Source: Mycobacterium sp. GA-0227b (GTDB lineage Bacteria; Actinomycetota; Actinomycetes; Mycobacteriales; Mycobacteriaceae). From it: 64,000 nucleotides of DNA. Made by a program: the position numbers and the translations under genes. The stretch is taken from assembly GCF_001499855.1 (NCBI RefSeq), contig NZ_LQIK01000002.1:62001-126000 (forward strand), read 5' to 3'. Below the pieces are notes generated by a model. The model made no database searches, was not told where the DNA came from, and saw nothing but the letters and a program-made list of their open reading frames with translations. Shown here one piece after another: positions 52,150 to 62,567 of this stretch (positions are counted from its first letter, which is position 1; the number at the start of each line of letters is the position of its first letter).

Positions 52150-52279
52150 TCGCATGGCGGACGTGCGCGAGGGCTCATTCTGGTACGGATTCTGGGCCGA
52201 AAACCGTACGAGATTGAGCGCTCGCGGGTCTATGACGCACAGACGAGCCGCGAAATTGTGCCGTCACGCGTCGGTCCCT

Positions 52280-52297
52280 TAACCTGAACACCGTTCA
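52280..52297 (+). promoter_or_regulatory. bioF promoter and BioQ operator
   Basis: TAACCT (52280-52285) is a -10 box, and TGAACACCGTTCA (52285-52297) is an interrupted palindrome with arms TGAAC and GTTCA. The identical 18-base block occurs upstream of bioB at 55958-55975. The palindrome overlaps the probable transcription start, a repressor arrangement. BioQ-type repressors are known to bind TGAAC-N3-GTTCA-like sites. A strong AGGAGG ribosome-binding site follows before the bioF GTG. The rest of the 167-bp gap holds no gene that I can see. Confidence 0.82.
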
Positions 52298-52316
52298 AGT
52301 CAAGAGGAGGGCGGGT

Positions 52317-53465
52317 GTGACGCGCGCAGGTCTTTCGCCGTTGGCGTGGCTCGACGACGTCGAACAGCAGCGGCGTACGGCGGGTCTGCGCCGGTTCCTG
52401 CGTGCCCGCCCACCCGTCGGCGCAGAACTCGACCTAGCGTCCAACGACTACCTGGGCCTGTCGCAACACCCCGCAGTCATTTCCGGCGGTGTCGACGCAC
52501 TGCGCACCTGGGGTGCAGGGTCGACGGGAAGTCGGCTGGTCACCGGCAACACCGAACTTCACGAGGGGTTCGAGCTGGCGTTGGCGGACTTCGTCGGCGC
52601 CGAGTCGGCGCTGGTGTTCTCGTCGGGCTACACCGCGAACCTGGGCGCGGTGGTGGCGCTGTCGGGCCCCGGCTCGCTGCTGGTGTCGGACGCGCTCACC
52701 CACGCCTCACTGGTCGACGCGTGCCGGCTGTCGCGGAGCCGCGTCGCGGTCACCCCGCACCGCGACGTCGCGGCGGTGGAGGCGGCGCTGGCCGGCCGGG
52801 ATGAGGAGCGCGCCGTCGTGCTGACGGATTCGGTGTTCTCCGCCGACGGCGACATGGCCCCGCTGCGCGCGCTGCACGACGTTTGCCGACGGCACGGCGC
52901 GCTGCTGCTCGTCGACGAGGCGCACGGTCTCGGCGTGCGGGGCACCGGCGGCCGCGGCCTGCTGCACGAACTGGGTCTGGCCGGCGCGCCCGACATCGTG
53001 ATGACCACGACCCTGTCCAAGGCGCTGGGCAGCCAGGGCGGCGTGGTGCTGGGTCCGGGCGCCGTGCGCGACCATTTGATCGACGCGGCACGGCCGTTCA
53101 TCTTCGACACCGGCCTGGCGCCCGCCGCGGTCGGAGCGGCGTGGGCGGCGTTGGACGTGCTGATCGCCGAGCCATGGCGCGCACAGGCCGTGTTGGACCA
53201 TGCCGCCGAGCTGGCCTCGATCTGCTCGGTGCCCGAGCGGCCGGAGTCGGCCGTCGTCTCGGTGATCCTCGGTGAGCCGGAGGTGGCGTTCGGCGCGGCG
53301 GTCGCCTGCCTGGAGCGTGGTGTACGGGTCGGGTGCTTCCGGCCGCCGACCGTGCCACCGGGCACGTCGAGGCTGCGGCTGACCGCTCGGGCATCGCTGA
53401 CCGACGACGAAATGTGCGTGGCGAGTGAGGTTCTCGGCAACGTGCTGACGACCGCGCGCCGGTGA
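52317..53465 (+). CDS. bioF: 8-amino-7-oxononanoate synthase BioF
   Basis: PLP-dependent condensing enzyme that joins pimeloyl thioester and alanine to make KAPA, the first dedicated step of the biotin ring pathway. 382 residues. Lys235 in [12 protein letters not shown] binds [14 protein letters not shown] and [15 protein letters not shown] are signatures of the alpha-oxoamine synthase family. The GTG follows a strong ribosome-binding site. Its stop overlaps the bioD start by four bases. Confidence 0.95.
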   Translation: MTRAGLSPLAWLDDVEQQRRTAGLRRFLRARPPVGAELDLASNDYLGLSQHPAVISGGVDALRTWGAGSTGSRLVTGNTELHEGFELALADFVGAESALVFSSGYTANLGAVVALSGPGSLLVSDALTHASLVDACRLSRSRVAVTPHRDVAAVEAALAGRDEERAVVLTDSVFSADGDMAPLRALHDVCRRHGALLLVDEAHGLGVRGTGGRGLLHELGLAGAPDIVMTTTLSKALGSQGGVVLGPGAVRDHLIDAARPFIFDTGLAPAAVGAAWAALDVLIAEPWRAQAVLDHAAELASICSVPERPESAVVSVILGEPEVAFGAAVACLERGVRVGCFRPPTVPPGTSRLRLTARASLTDDEMCVASEVLGNVLTTARR

Positions 53466-54127
53466 GCGTGCTCGTCGTCACCGGCACCGACACCGGCGTC
53501 GGTAAAACGATCGCCACCGCTGCGCTGGCCTGCTGTGCGCGGCTGGCCGGCATCGACGTCACGGTGTGCAAGCCGGTGCAAACGGGAAGTCCGCGCGATG
53601 ACGATCTCGCCGACGTCGGCCGGTTGTCGGGTGTCTCAGACCTGCGCGGTGGGTGGCGCTATCCGGAACCGCTGGCGCCGCGAGCCGCCGCCGATCGCGC
53701 GGGACTCGCGTTACCCGCGCGCGCCGAACTGGTGGCGTCGGTGCGGTCGGTGAACGCGCCGCTGACGTTGGTCGAGGGTGCCGGCGGGCTGCTCGTCGAG
53801 ATCGGCGAGGAAGTGACGCTGCGCGACCTAGCCGTCGAGCTGGCCGCGCCGGTGCTGGTCGTCGTCCATGCGGGCCTGGGCACGCTCAACCACACCGCCT
53901 TGACGCTGGAAGCGCTTGACGCGCAGGGGCTTTCGTGCGCCGGCCTGGTGATCGGTTCATGGCCGTCGGATCCGGGTGTGGCCGAGCAAGGCAACCGCGA
54001 CGCGTTGGCCGGATTGGCGCCGGTGCGCGCCGTGTTGCCCGCAGGTGCGGGGACTATGACGGCCGCGGAGTTCGCGGCGATGAGCGCGTCGGCGTTCGAC
54101 CCCGACTGGATCGCAAGCCTGGTGTAG
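53462..54127 (+). CDS. bioD: Dethiobiotin synthetase BioD
   Basis: ATP-dependent carboxylase that closes the ureido ring of dethiobiotin. 221 residues. The P-loop GTDTGVGKT lies at residues 8-16, CKPVQTG carries the catalytic lysine, and [14 protein letters not shown] is the second conserved block. Start is GTG overlapping the bioF stop (GTGA). A 2H phosphoesterase-like gene begins three bases after its stop. Confidence 0.94.
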   Translation: MSVLVVTGTDTGVGKTIATAALACCARLAGIDVTVCKPVQTGSPRDDDLADVGRLSGVSDLRGGWRYPEPLAPRAAADRAGLALPARAELVASVRSVNAPLTLVEGAGGLLVEIGEEVTLRDLAVELAAPVLVVVHAGLGTLNHTALTLEALDAQGLSCAGLVIGSWPSDPGVAEQGNRDALAGLAPVRAVLPAGAGTMTAAEFAAMSASAFDPDWIASLV

Positions 54128-54130
54128 CCA

Positions 54131-54640
54131 ATGGTGCATTCCGTGGAGCTGATCTTCGATCCGGACACCGAGGCGGCGATCCGTCGCATCTGGGACGAGC
54201 TGCGGGAGAACGGTATTCCGAGTCAGGCGCCGGCGAGTCGCCCGCACGTCACGTTGACCGTTGCGCAGCGGATCGGCGCCGAGGTGGACGGATTGCTTTC
54301 ATCGGTGACGGATCGGTTCCCGATGCCGTGCCGGATCGGCGCACCGCTGTTCTTCGGCCGCGCCAAGGCCGTGCTCGCGCGCCTCGTGGTACCGACGGTT
54401 GCGCTGCTGGAGGTTCATGCGGAGGTGCACAAACTCTGTCTGCCGCACATGCATCCCGAACCGATGGCCAACGCTGCGCCGGACGGCTGGACGCCACACA
54501 TGACCTTGGCGCGCCGGGTGGCGCCGGCGCAGATGGGCCGGGCGGTGCGGATCGCGGGAAAGCCCGCCGAGATCAAGGGCTCCATCGTCGGGTTGCGCCG
54601 CTGGGACGGCGATACGAAGCAGGAGCATGCGATCGCGTGA
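54131..54640 (+). CDS. 2H phosphoesterase-superfamily protein (Rv1571-like)
   Basis: A 169-residue protein of the 2'-5' RNA ligase/2H phosphodiesterase superfamily. The two HxT/S motifs are RPHVTLTV (about 38) and TPHMTLARR (about 118), spaced as expected for the duplicated fold. Substrate unknown. Position directly after bioD matches Rv1571. Its stop overlaps the methyltransferase start by four bases, so it is part of the bio operon; a link to biotin is not evident. Confidence 0.82.
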   Translation: MVHSVELIFDPDTEAAIRRIWDELRENGIPSQAPASRPHVTLTVAQRIGAEVDGLLSSVTDRFPMPCRIGAPLFFGRAKAVLARLVVPTVALLEVHAEVHKLCLPHMHPEPMANAAPDGWTPHMTLARRVAPAQMGRAVRIAGKPAEIKGSIVGLRRWDGDTKQEHAIA

Positions 54641-55428
54641 CGTTCGAGGAGCTTGTCGCCGAAGCCGCGGCGGCGCCGGTGTCCGGCTGGGATTTCTCCT
54701 GGCTCGACGGACGGGCGACCGAACAACGGCCGTCGTGGGGATATCAGCGCCTGATGAGTCGTCGGCTGGCCAAGTCGAACGCTGCGCTCGACATCCAGAC
54801 CGGCGGCGGCGAGCTGCTCGCCGAGGCGGCCGTCCTGCCGCGGACCATGGCCGCCACCGAGTCATGGCCGCCGAATGTCGCCAGAGCGACCAGGCTGCTT
54901 CATCCGCATGGCGTGGTGGTCGTGGCGACGCGCGACGAGCCGCCGCTGCCGTTCGCCTCCGACTCGTTCGATCTGGTGACGAGTCGACATCCAGCCACCG
55001 TGTGGTGGACGGAGATCGCTCGTGTGCTGGTGCCCGCAGGCACCTATTTCGCGCAGCACGTCGGTCCCGCGAGCGCGTTCGAACTCATCGAGTACTTCCT
55101 CGGCCCCCAACCGGACGCGGCGAAGAAACGTCATCCCGATGTCGAAGCCGCCGAAGCGGCGGCCGCGGGTCTGCAGGTTGTCGACCTCCGGACGGAGCGG
55201 CTCCGGATGGAGTTCTTCGATATCGGGGCGGTCGTGTACTTCCTGCGCAAGGTGATCTGGATGGTGCCGGACTTCACCGTCGAGCGGTACCGCGACCGGC
55301 TCCGCGAACTCCATCGGCAGATCGAGCACGACGGTCCCTTTGTCGCGCACTCCTCACGGACGCTCATCGAGGCGCGCAAGCGTCCCACTCGGGACAACCT
55401 CGGCGACGCGAATGCCGTTGAGGAGTAA
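54637..55428 (+). CDS. SAM-dependent methyltransferase in the biotin cluster
   Basis: A 263-residue class I methyltransferase. The SAM-binding region is ALDIQTGGGELLAEAAVLP (motif I, about 49-67), then a motif II/post I region VVATRDEPPLPFASDSFDLVTSRHPA and VWWTEIARVLVPAGTYF. The GTG at 54637 overlaps the previous stop (GTGA). It sits between bioD and bioB, in the position where BioC, the malonyl-ACP methyltransferase, is found in many bacteria; that role is only a possibility. The last 75 bases overlap the end of the convergent bioQ gene. Confidence 0.8.
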   Translation: MTFEELVAEAAAAPVSGWDFSWLDGRATEQRPSWGYQRLMSRRLAKSNAALDIQTGGGELLAEAAVLPRTMAATESWPPNVARATRLLHPHGVVVVATRDEPPLPFASDSFDLVTSRHPATVWWTEIARVLVPAGTYFAQHVGPASAFELIEYFLGPQPDAAKKRHPDVEAAEAAAAGLQVVDLRTERLRMEFFDIGAVVYFLRKVIWMVPDFTVERYRDRLRELHRQIEHDGPFVAHSSRTLIEARKRPTRDNLGDANAVEE

Positions 55429-55947
55429 CGCGACACCGAAGCCGAACCGGGCGGTCGCGTCGTCGGTCAGCGCCGACTGCGCGTCGGGCAACTCGGCCCC
55501 TGCGGCGTCCCACTGCAGGCGGGACTGCTCGTCGACGGTGAACCCCAACACGTAGTAGACGACGGTGCGGGCGGCCAACTCGGCGTGCTCCCGATCGACG
55601 CCGGCGTCGACCGCTGCCTCGGTCAGACGTGCCACGACGCGCGCCATCGCCGCGGACTGTCCGGCGGCGAAGCTGGCCGACACCAACTCGGCGCCGTCGG
55701 TGTGCGACAACAGCGCATCCCTGAGCCGATTGCACACGTCGACGATTCCCGTCGCGGACGGCACACCGTCCAAGATGCGGTCGGCGACCGCTCCCAGCAA
55801 TTCCTGCTTGTTGGCGAAATGCCAGTACAGCGCGCCGGGAGAGACGTCGAGCTCGCGCGCCAGCCGTCGCATGGTCAGATCGGCGAGCCCGTAACTGTCC
55901 AGCAGAGCGGTCGCCGCGTCCACCACGTCGCGTTTGTGAAGCTGCAC
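55354..55947 (-). CDS. bioQ: TetR-family biotin repressor BioQ
   Basis: A 197-residue TetR regulator with an N-terminal helix-turn-helix (KRDVVDAATALLDSYGLADLTMRRLARELDVSPGALYWHFANKQELLGA) and a TetR_C-like ligand domain. It lies divergent from bioB, and the shared region carries the TGAAC-N3-GTTCA operator that also precedes bioF, which identifies it as the BioQ type that controls biotin genes in mycobacteria and corynebacteria. GTG 55947 follows a TAGGGT -10 box at six bases. Its 3' end overlaps the methyltransferase gene by 75 bases. Confidence 0.88.
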   Translation of the reverse strand: MQLHKRDVVDAATALLDSYGLADLTMRRLARELDVSPGALYWHFANKQELLGAVADRILDGVPSATGIVDVCNRLRDALLSHTDGAELVSASFAAGQSAAMARVVARLTEAAVDAGVDREHAELAARTVVYYVLGFTVDEQSRLQWDAAGAELPDAQSALTDDATARFGFGVALLLNGIRVAEVVPSGTLARLDERP

Positions 55948-55953
55948 GCCGAT

Positions 55954-55975
55954 ACCCTAACCTGAACACCGTTCA
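55954..55975. promoter_or_regulatory. bioQ-bioB divergent promoters and BioQ operator
   Basis: The bioQ -10 box TAGGGT reads on the minus strand at 55954-55959. The bioB -10 box TAACCT reads on the plus strand at 55958-55963. TGAACACCGTTCA occupies 55963-55975, next to both. One bound repressor could therefore block both directions. The block TAACCTGAACACCGTTCAA is the same as upstream of bioF. Confidence 0.8.
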
Positions 55976-56026
55976 ATTGTCGGCACCGCCGACGTGTTCA
56001 ATTGTCGGCACCGCCGACGTGTTCAA
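55971..56026 (+). repeat. 25-bp tandem repeat in the bioB leader
   Basis: Two exact 25-bp units (55971-55995 and 55996-56020) are followed by six bases of a third (GTTCAA). Each unit begins with GTTCAATT, the right half of the BioQ palindrome, and contains the inverted repeat GTCGGC-ACC-GCCGAC. The repeats lie between the operator and the bioB start, mostly in the predicted 5' untranslated region. Confidence 0.85.
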
Positions 56027-56043
56027 GGCGAGAGGACGACTAG

Positions 56044-57039
<996 letters not shown>

Positions 57040-57055
57040 GCCAGTCTGTAAACCC

Positions 57056-57247
57056 ATGCCGTTCAACGTCTACACCGGCGAACCGGACGGCACCGCTGTG
57101 CCCACCGCCGCCAGCATGGGCCTGGAACCGCCCCGGTTCTGCGCCGAGTGCGGTCGGCGGATGATCGTCCAGGTGCGGCCCGACGGCTGGTCCGCCAACT
57201 GCTCCCGCCACGGCCTTACCGACTCGAAGGATCTGGAACAACGATGA
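57056..57247 (+). CDS. bsaP: Biotin synthase auxiliary protein BsaP
   Basis: A 63-residue protein homologous to Rv1590. Three cysteines lie in FCAECGRR (Cys29, Cys32) and NCSRHG (Cys49), a likely metal or iron-sulfur site. Mycobacterial biotin synthases are reported to need this small protein to convert dethiobiotin to biotin; I take the function from that work and from the position right after bioB. Its stop overlaps the next start codon by ATGA. Confidence 0.85.
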   Translation: MPFNVYTGEPDGTAVPTAASMGLEPPRFCAECGRRMIVQVRPDGWSANCSRHGLTDSKDLEQR

Positions 57248-57885
57248 ACGATGTTGCCGCCCCGCGTATTTCGCGCGTCCGCGCGGCACTGACCGTAATG
57301 GCGGCGCTGGCGGTGGCCGGCGCACTGATCGGGGCGCTGTGGTCGTGGCTGGCGCCGCCGATCCACGGCGTGGTGGCGCTGACGCGCGGCGGCGATCGCA
57401 TCCGCGCCTACCTGGGCAACGAGGCTGACCACTTTTTCGTCGCGGCATTCCTGCTCGTCGGCATGCTCTGCGTCGTGGCCGTCGTCGCCGCGGTGCTGGT
57501 GTGGCAGTGGCGGGCGCACCGCGGGCCGGTGACGCTGGCGGCCCTGGCGACCGGCTGCATGCTGGCCGCGGGAACGGCCGCCGGCCTGGGCGCGCTGCTG
57601 GTGCACCTGCGATACGGGACGATCGACGTGGCCGCCGCGCCGGTGACACCCGAACACCGCGTGCACTACGTCGTCGAGGCGCCGCCGGTGTTCTTCGGGC
57701 ACACCCCGATACAGGCGGCGTTGACGATCCTGTTCCCCGCCGCGGCCGCCGCACTCGTCTACGCGTTGACCGCGGTCTCCACGGCGCGCGACGATCTGGG
57801 CGCCTGGCCGCCGGTCGAGGTGCCGGCGTTCGTCCCGCCGGTCACAGCGGAGAGCGCTCCACCTTCCGGCCCGTCATCACCTTGA
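57244..57885 (+). CDS. DUF2567 membrane protein (Rv1591-like)
   Basis: A 213-residue protein with four membrane segments: [19 protein letters not shown], a pair around [23 protein letters not shown] and [19 protein letters not shown], and a C-terminal one around [16 protein letters not shown]. It is coupled to bsaP by an ATGA overlap, so it is likely expressed with bioB. The C-terminus, proline-rich, overlaps the end of the convergent lipase gene by 44 bases. Function unknown. Confidence 0.82.
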   Translation: MNDVAAPRISRVRAALTVMAALAVAGALIGALWSWLAPPIHGVVALTRGGDRIRAYLGNEADHFFVAAFLLVGMLCVVAVVAAVLVWQWRAHRGPVTLAALATGCMLAAGTAAGLGALLVHLRYGTIDVAAAPVTPEHRVHYVVEAPPVFFGHTPIQAALTILFPAAAAALVYALTAVSTARDDLGAWPPVEVPAFVPPVTAESAPPSGPSSP

Positions 57886-59179
57886 CCGCTATCTTGACCA
57901 GCCGCGTCATTCCGACGTAGGTCATCGGGTTCAGCAGCGTCGGCCAGGTCGTGCGGACCAGATGCTCGGACACCGGCTTGCCGTCGAACCGGTCGATCAG
58001 CCAGCGCAGCGCCATCGGCGCCGACATCGGATGCAGCAGTATGTGTTCGCTGAACAGGTCGCGGTGGTAGGTGACCGACGCGCCGCCGGAGCGGTAGATC
58101 TCGCTGAGCTCGTCGATGTCGTCGACGGAGACGATCTTGTCGTGGACGGCTTGCACCATCAGCACGGGCGGGGTCGGCACCGCGGTGCCCAGCTTGATGC
58201 TGTCGAAGATGTGTTTGACCTCGGGCATATCGAGGATCTCGTTGAGCGGCCGGTCGACGAGCTTGCCCATGTCCATCCCGGCGAACCGGAACACCGCATG
58301 CGCGGTCGTCATGTTCTCGATCCGCAGCAGCATGGCCTTGCCCGCTTCGGTCGCGTGTTCCTGGATCACGCGGTCCAGTTCGGGATAGACGTGGGTCAAG
58401 GCCGCAACCACCATGGCGGGCAGCCCCGAGTACAAACTGCCGTTGAGCCGGCGGTAGGCACTGCCGAGGTCGGCGACGGGGGAGCCGAGCACCGCCCCGA
58501 CGATGTTGAGTTCGGGCGCGTACTGGTTGTGCATCTCGGCGGCCCAAGCCGAGGCCAGACCGCCGCCGGAATACCCCCAGAGCCCGATCGGTGCGGATTC
58601 GTCCAGTCCGAGGCGCTCGCAGCTGACGGCCGCGCGCAGGCCGTCGAGGATGCGGTAGCCGGGCTCGCACGGGGTGCCCCACGAACCGAGCGGCCCCTCG
58701 TGGTCGGGCACCGAGACCGCCCAGCCCTCGGCGAGCGCAGCGGCGATCAGGAGGAACTCGAACTGTGCGAGCGCACCGGGGGCGACCGCCTTGCGGCGAA
58801 GCGCGTAGGACGGGAAGCAGCGCGAGGTCACCGCGTCGATCGCGCACTGGTAGGAGATGACCGGGACCACGTCGCGGTTGGTGCGCTCGGTCGGCACGAT
58901 CACCGTGGTGACGGTGGCTTCCGGGGCTCCGTTCATGTCGGTAGTGCGGTAGAGCAGCTGCGTGGCGGTGAACTTCTGCGGGACGAGCCCGAGAAAGGCC
59001 AGCTCGACGTCACGGCTGCGCAGGATGGTGCCCGGTTCGGCGTGCTGGAAACCGCTGGGTGGTTCGTAGAACGGGTCGTCGGCGGGCAGCTGCGGGCGCG
59101 CGCCGCGGGACAGGTCCTCGTGGGGTACGTACCCGATCCACTCGGCACCCGATGCCGGCGCGGCATTGCCCAGAGACAT
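57842..59179 (-). CDS. Secretory-lipase-family (LIP) alpha/beta hydrolase (Rv1592c-like)
   Basis: A 445-residue alpha/beta hydrolase. The nucleophile elbow is [11 protein letters not shown] (GxSxG) near residue 200; [11 protein letters not shown] carries the probable Asp and [12 protein letters not shown] the His. The family (secretory lipase, LIP) hydrolyses triacylglycerols or esters; Rv1592c behaves as a lipase. No classical signal peptide is visible at this start. It converges on the DUF2567 gene with a 44-base overlap. Confidence 0.85.
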   Translation of the reverse strand: MSLGNAAPASGAEWIGYVPHEDLSRGARPQLPADDPFYEPPSGFQHAEPGTILRSRDVELAFLGLVPQKFTATQLLYRTTDMNGAPEATVTTVIVPTERTNRDVVPVISYQCAIDAVTSRCFPSYALRRKAVAPGALAQFEFLLIAAALAEGWAVSVPDHEGPLGSWGTPCEPGYRILDGLRAAVSCERLGLDESAPIGLWGYSGGGLASAWAAEMHNQYAPELNIVGAVLGSPVADLGSAYRRLNGSLYSGLPAMVVAALTHVYPELDRVIQEHATEAGKAMLLRIENMTTAHAVFRFAGMDMGKLVDRPLNEILDMPEVKHIFDSIKLGTAVPTPPVLMVQAVHDKIVSVDDIDELSEIYRSGGASVTYHRDLFSEHILLHPMSAPMALRWLIDRFDGKPVSEHLVRTTWPTLLNPMTYVGMTRLVKIAVKVMTGRKVERSPL

Positions 59180-59221
59180 TCGGCCATTCTTGCTTAAGAG
59201 AGCGTTAAGAATCCAGTCGAC

Positions 59222-59914
59222 TCACCCGGGCGGACGCAGTGCGGCGAATTCGTCGGTCACCCGGTAGCGCGCCTCGGTGAACCGGTACAACGCCGCCGGG
59301 CGGCCCCCGCTGCGGCCGGACCGCGCGGTGGTGCCCGTGCGAGTGATGACGTTTCGGCGTTCGAGCACGCGTTGCAGGTTTGTCGCGTCGACGTGGTGGC
59401 CGAGCGCGGCACTGTAGATGTCTCTCAATGCCGACAGCGCGAATTCCGTTGGCGCCAACGCAAATCCGATATTGGTGTAAGAGAGCTTGGCGACAAGCCT
59501 GGTGCGGGCGTGCTCGACCATGGTGCCGTGGTCGAACGCCATCGGCGGCAGGTCGCTCACCGGATGCCAACGGGTGTCCGGCGGCAGCTCCGGGGTCGCG
59601 GGGGAGGGCACCAGTCCCAGAAACGTCGACGCGATCGTCCGAACCCCGGGGACCCGCTTCGGATCGGAGAAGATCGCGAGCTGTTCGAGGTGAGCAAGCT
59701 CACGAAGGTCCACCTTCTCGGCCAGCTGTCGGCGCACGGAGCTGGTCAGATCCTCGTCGGCGCCGAGTCGTCCGCCGGGCAGCGACCACCGCCCGCGCTG
59801 CGGGTCGAGTGCCCGCTGCCACAACAGCACGTGAAGTGCGGGTTTGCCGTTGGCGGCGTCCCGAACCTGGAACACGGCGGCGAGCACCTCATGCGCGGTG
59901 CTAATATGATCCAT
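59222..59914 (-). CDS. nrtR: NrtR-type NAD-biosynthesis repressor (Nudix + winged helix)
   Basis: A 230-residue regulator with an N-terminal Nudix-like domain (about 10-140) and a C-terminal winged helix (about 150-225: SALRDIYSAALGHHVDATNLQRVLERRNVI). The Nudix box is degenerate: the consensus REUxEExGU reads RRQLAEKVDL-like, with Gln63 and Lys67 in place of catalytic glutamates and Asp69 for Gly. It therefore probably senses an NAD-related ligand without efficient hydrolysis. The ATG is seven bases from a TACAAT -10 box. It is divergent from nadABC, matching Rv1593c. Confidence 0.88.
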   Translation of the reverse strand: MDHISTAHEVLAAVFQVRDAANGKPALHVLLWQRALDPQRGRWSLPGGRLGADEDLTSSVRRQLAEKVDLRELAHLEQLAIFSDPKRVPGVRTIASTFLGLVPSPATPELPPDTRWHPVSDLPPMAFDHGTMVEHARTRLVAKLSYTNIGFALAPTEFALSALRDIYSAALGHHVDATNLQRVLERRNVITRTGTTARSGRSGGRPAALYRFTEARYRVTDEFAALRPPG

Positions 59915-59937
59915 GTTTTCGATTGTAAGTCGAAAAC
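59915..59937. promoter_or_regulatory. NrtR operator between nrtR and nadA
   Basis: GTTTTCGA and TCGAAAAC are perfect eight-base arms separated by TTGTAAG (23 bp in all). The repeat abuts the nrtR start codon and contains its minus-strand -10 box TACAAT (59922-59927). It lies 25 bp before the nadA ATG. It is the obvious site for NrtR to control both itself and nadABC. Confidence 0.82.
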
Positions 59938-59961
59938 TCGATTCTGACGAAGGAGGCGGCC

Positions 59962-61001
<1,040 letters not shown>

Positions 61002-61005
<4 letters not shown>

Positions 61006-62567
61006 CGCGCCCCCTCGCCTGCGGTTCGGGACGGTGGGCCGGTCAATGGCAGCAGCGGGCCGATGTCGTGGTGATCGGTACCGGTGTGGCGGGCCTGGTC
61101 GCCGCGCTCGCAGCGCACCGCCGCGGTCGAAAAGTGATGGTCCTCAGCAAGACCGGTGACACCGCAACCTTCTACGCTCAGGGCGGGATCGCCGTGGTGC
61201 TGCCGGACAGCCTGCGGGAGGACGGTGACTCGATCGAGGCGCACGTGGCCGACACGCTGGCCGCCGGCGCGGGGCTGTGTGATCCCGATGCGGTGCGCTC
61301 GATCGTGGCCGACGGGTATCGCGCGGTCCTCGACCTGGTGGCCGACGGGGCGAGCTTCGACGAGGCGGCGCCGGGGTCCTGGGCGCTGACCCGCGAGGGC
61401 GGCCATTCGCGGCGCCGGATCATCCACGCCGGCGGCGACGCAACCGGCGCGGAGGTGCAGCGAGCGCTCAACATCGCGGCCGCCACATTGGACATCCGCC
61501 ACAATCACGTCGCGGTCGAGATACTGCACGAGGCCGGAGCCGTCACCGGGGTGCAGGTGCTCAACGAGGACGGTCTCGGGGTGGTGCACGCGCCGTCGGT
61601 GATTCTCGCGACCGGGGGACTGGGCCATCTCTACTCGGCCACCACGAACCCTGACGGGTCGACGGGAGACGGTGTCGCGCTGGCGATGTGGGCCGGACTG
61701 CCGGTCAGCGACATCGAGTTCATCCAGTTCCACCCGACCATGTTGTTCGACGGTCACAACGCCGGCAGGCGGCCGCTGATCACCGAGGCCGTCCGCGGTG
61801 AGGGCGCGATACTCGTTGACTCACAGGGCCGTTCGGTCACCGACGGTGTCCATCCGATGGGCGACCTGGCGCCGCGGGATGTCGTCGCCGCGGCGATCCA
61901 CGCCCGTATCGAGGAGACCGGCGCGCCGTGTGTGTTCCTCGACGCCCGCCGGATCGAGGATTTCGCGAAGCGGTTCCCGACGGTGACCGCGGCATGCGCA
62001 GCGGCGGGCATCGATCCCTCCGTCGAGGCGATTCCGGTGCTGCCGGGTGCGCACTACAGCTGCGGCGGCGTCGTCACCGACGTGCACGGACGTACCGACA
62101 TCGCGGGCCTGTTCGCCGCGGGCGAGGTGGCGTGCACGGGGGTGCACGGCGCGAACCGGTTGGCGTCCAACAGCCTGCTCGAAGGGCTCGTCGTCGGTGG
62201 CCGGGCCGGAAAGGCCGCGGCGGCATACGCTTTGGCCGCCGGACCGGTGACGGCACGGCCACCGGAGCCGACCGTGCGGCGAGCCCTTCCGCGGGCCGTT
62301 CTGCAGCGAGCGATGACCAGGAACGCCGGCGTGGTGCGCGACGGCGACGGCCTGCTCGCCCTGGCCGCGGAACTGGACGCCGCACCACCGCGGGTGCTCG
62401 GCTCACGCGCCGACTTCGAGGACGTGGCGTTGACGACTGCTGCGGGAGCGGTCGCCGCTGCCGCGCTTGCCCGCACCGAAACCCGCGGCTGCCACCACCG
62501 GCGCGACTACCCCGGCACCGATCCCGCGTTGTCGCGCAACCTCGTCGAGGCCGGGGCGTGCTGCTGA
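61002..62567 (+). CDS. nadB: L-aspartate oxidase NadB
   Basis: FAD enzyme that oxidises aspartate to iminoaspartate for NadA. 521 residues. [19 protein letters not shown] (about 25-43) is the FAD dinucleotide-binding fold; [10 protein letters not shown] and [41 protein letters not shown] are succinate dehydrogenase/aspartate oxidase signatures. ATGA overlap with nadA, and its stop shares a base with the nadC start (TGATG). Confidence 0.95.
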
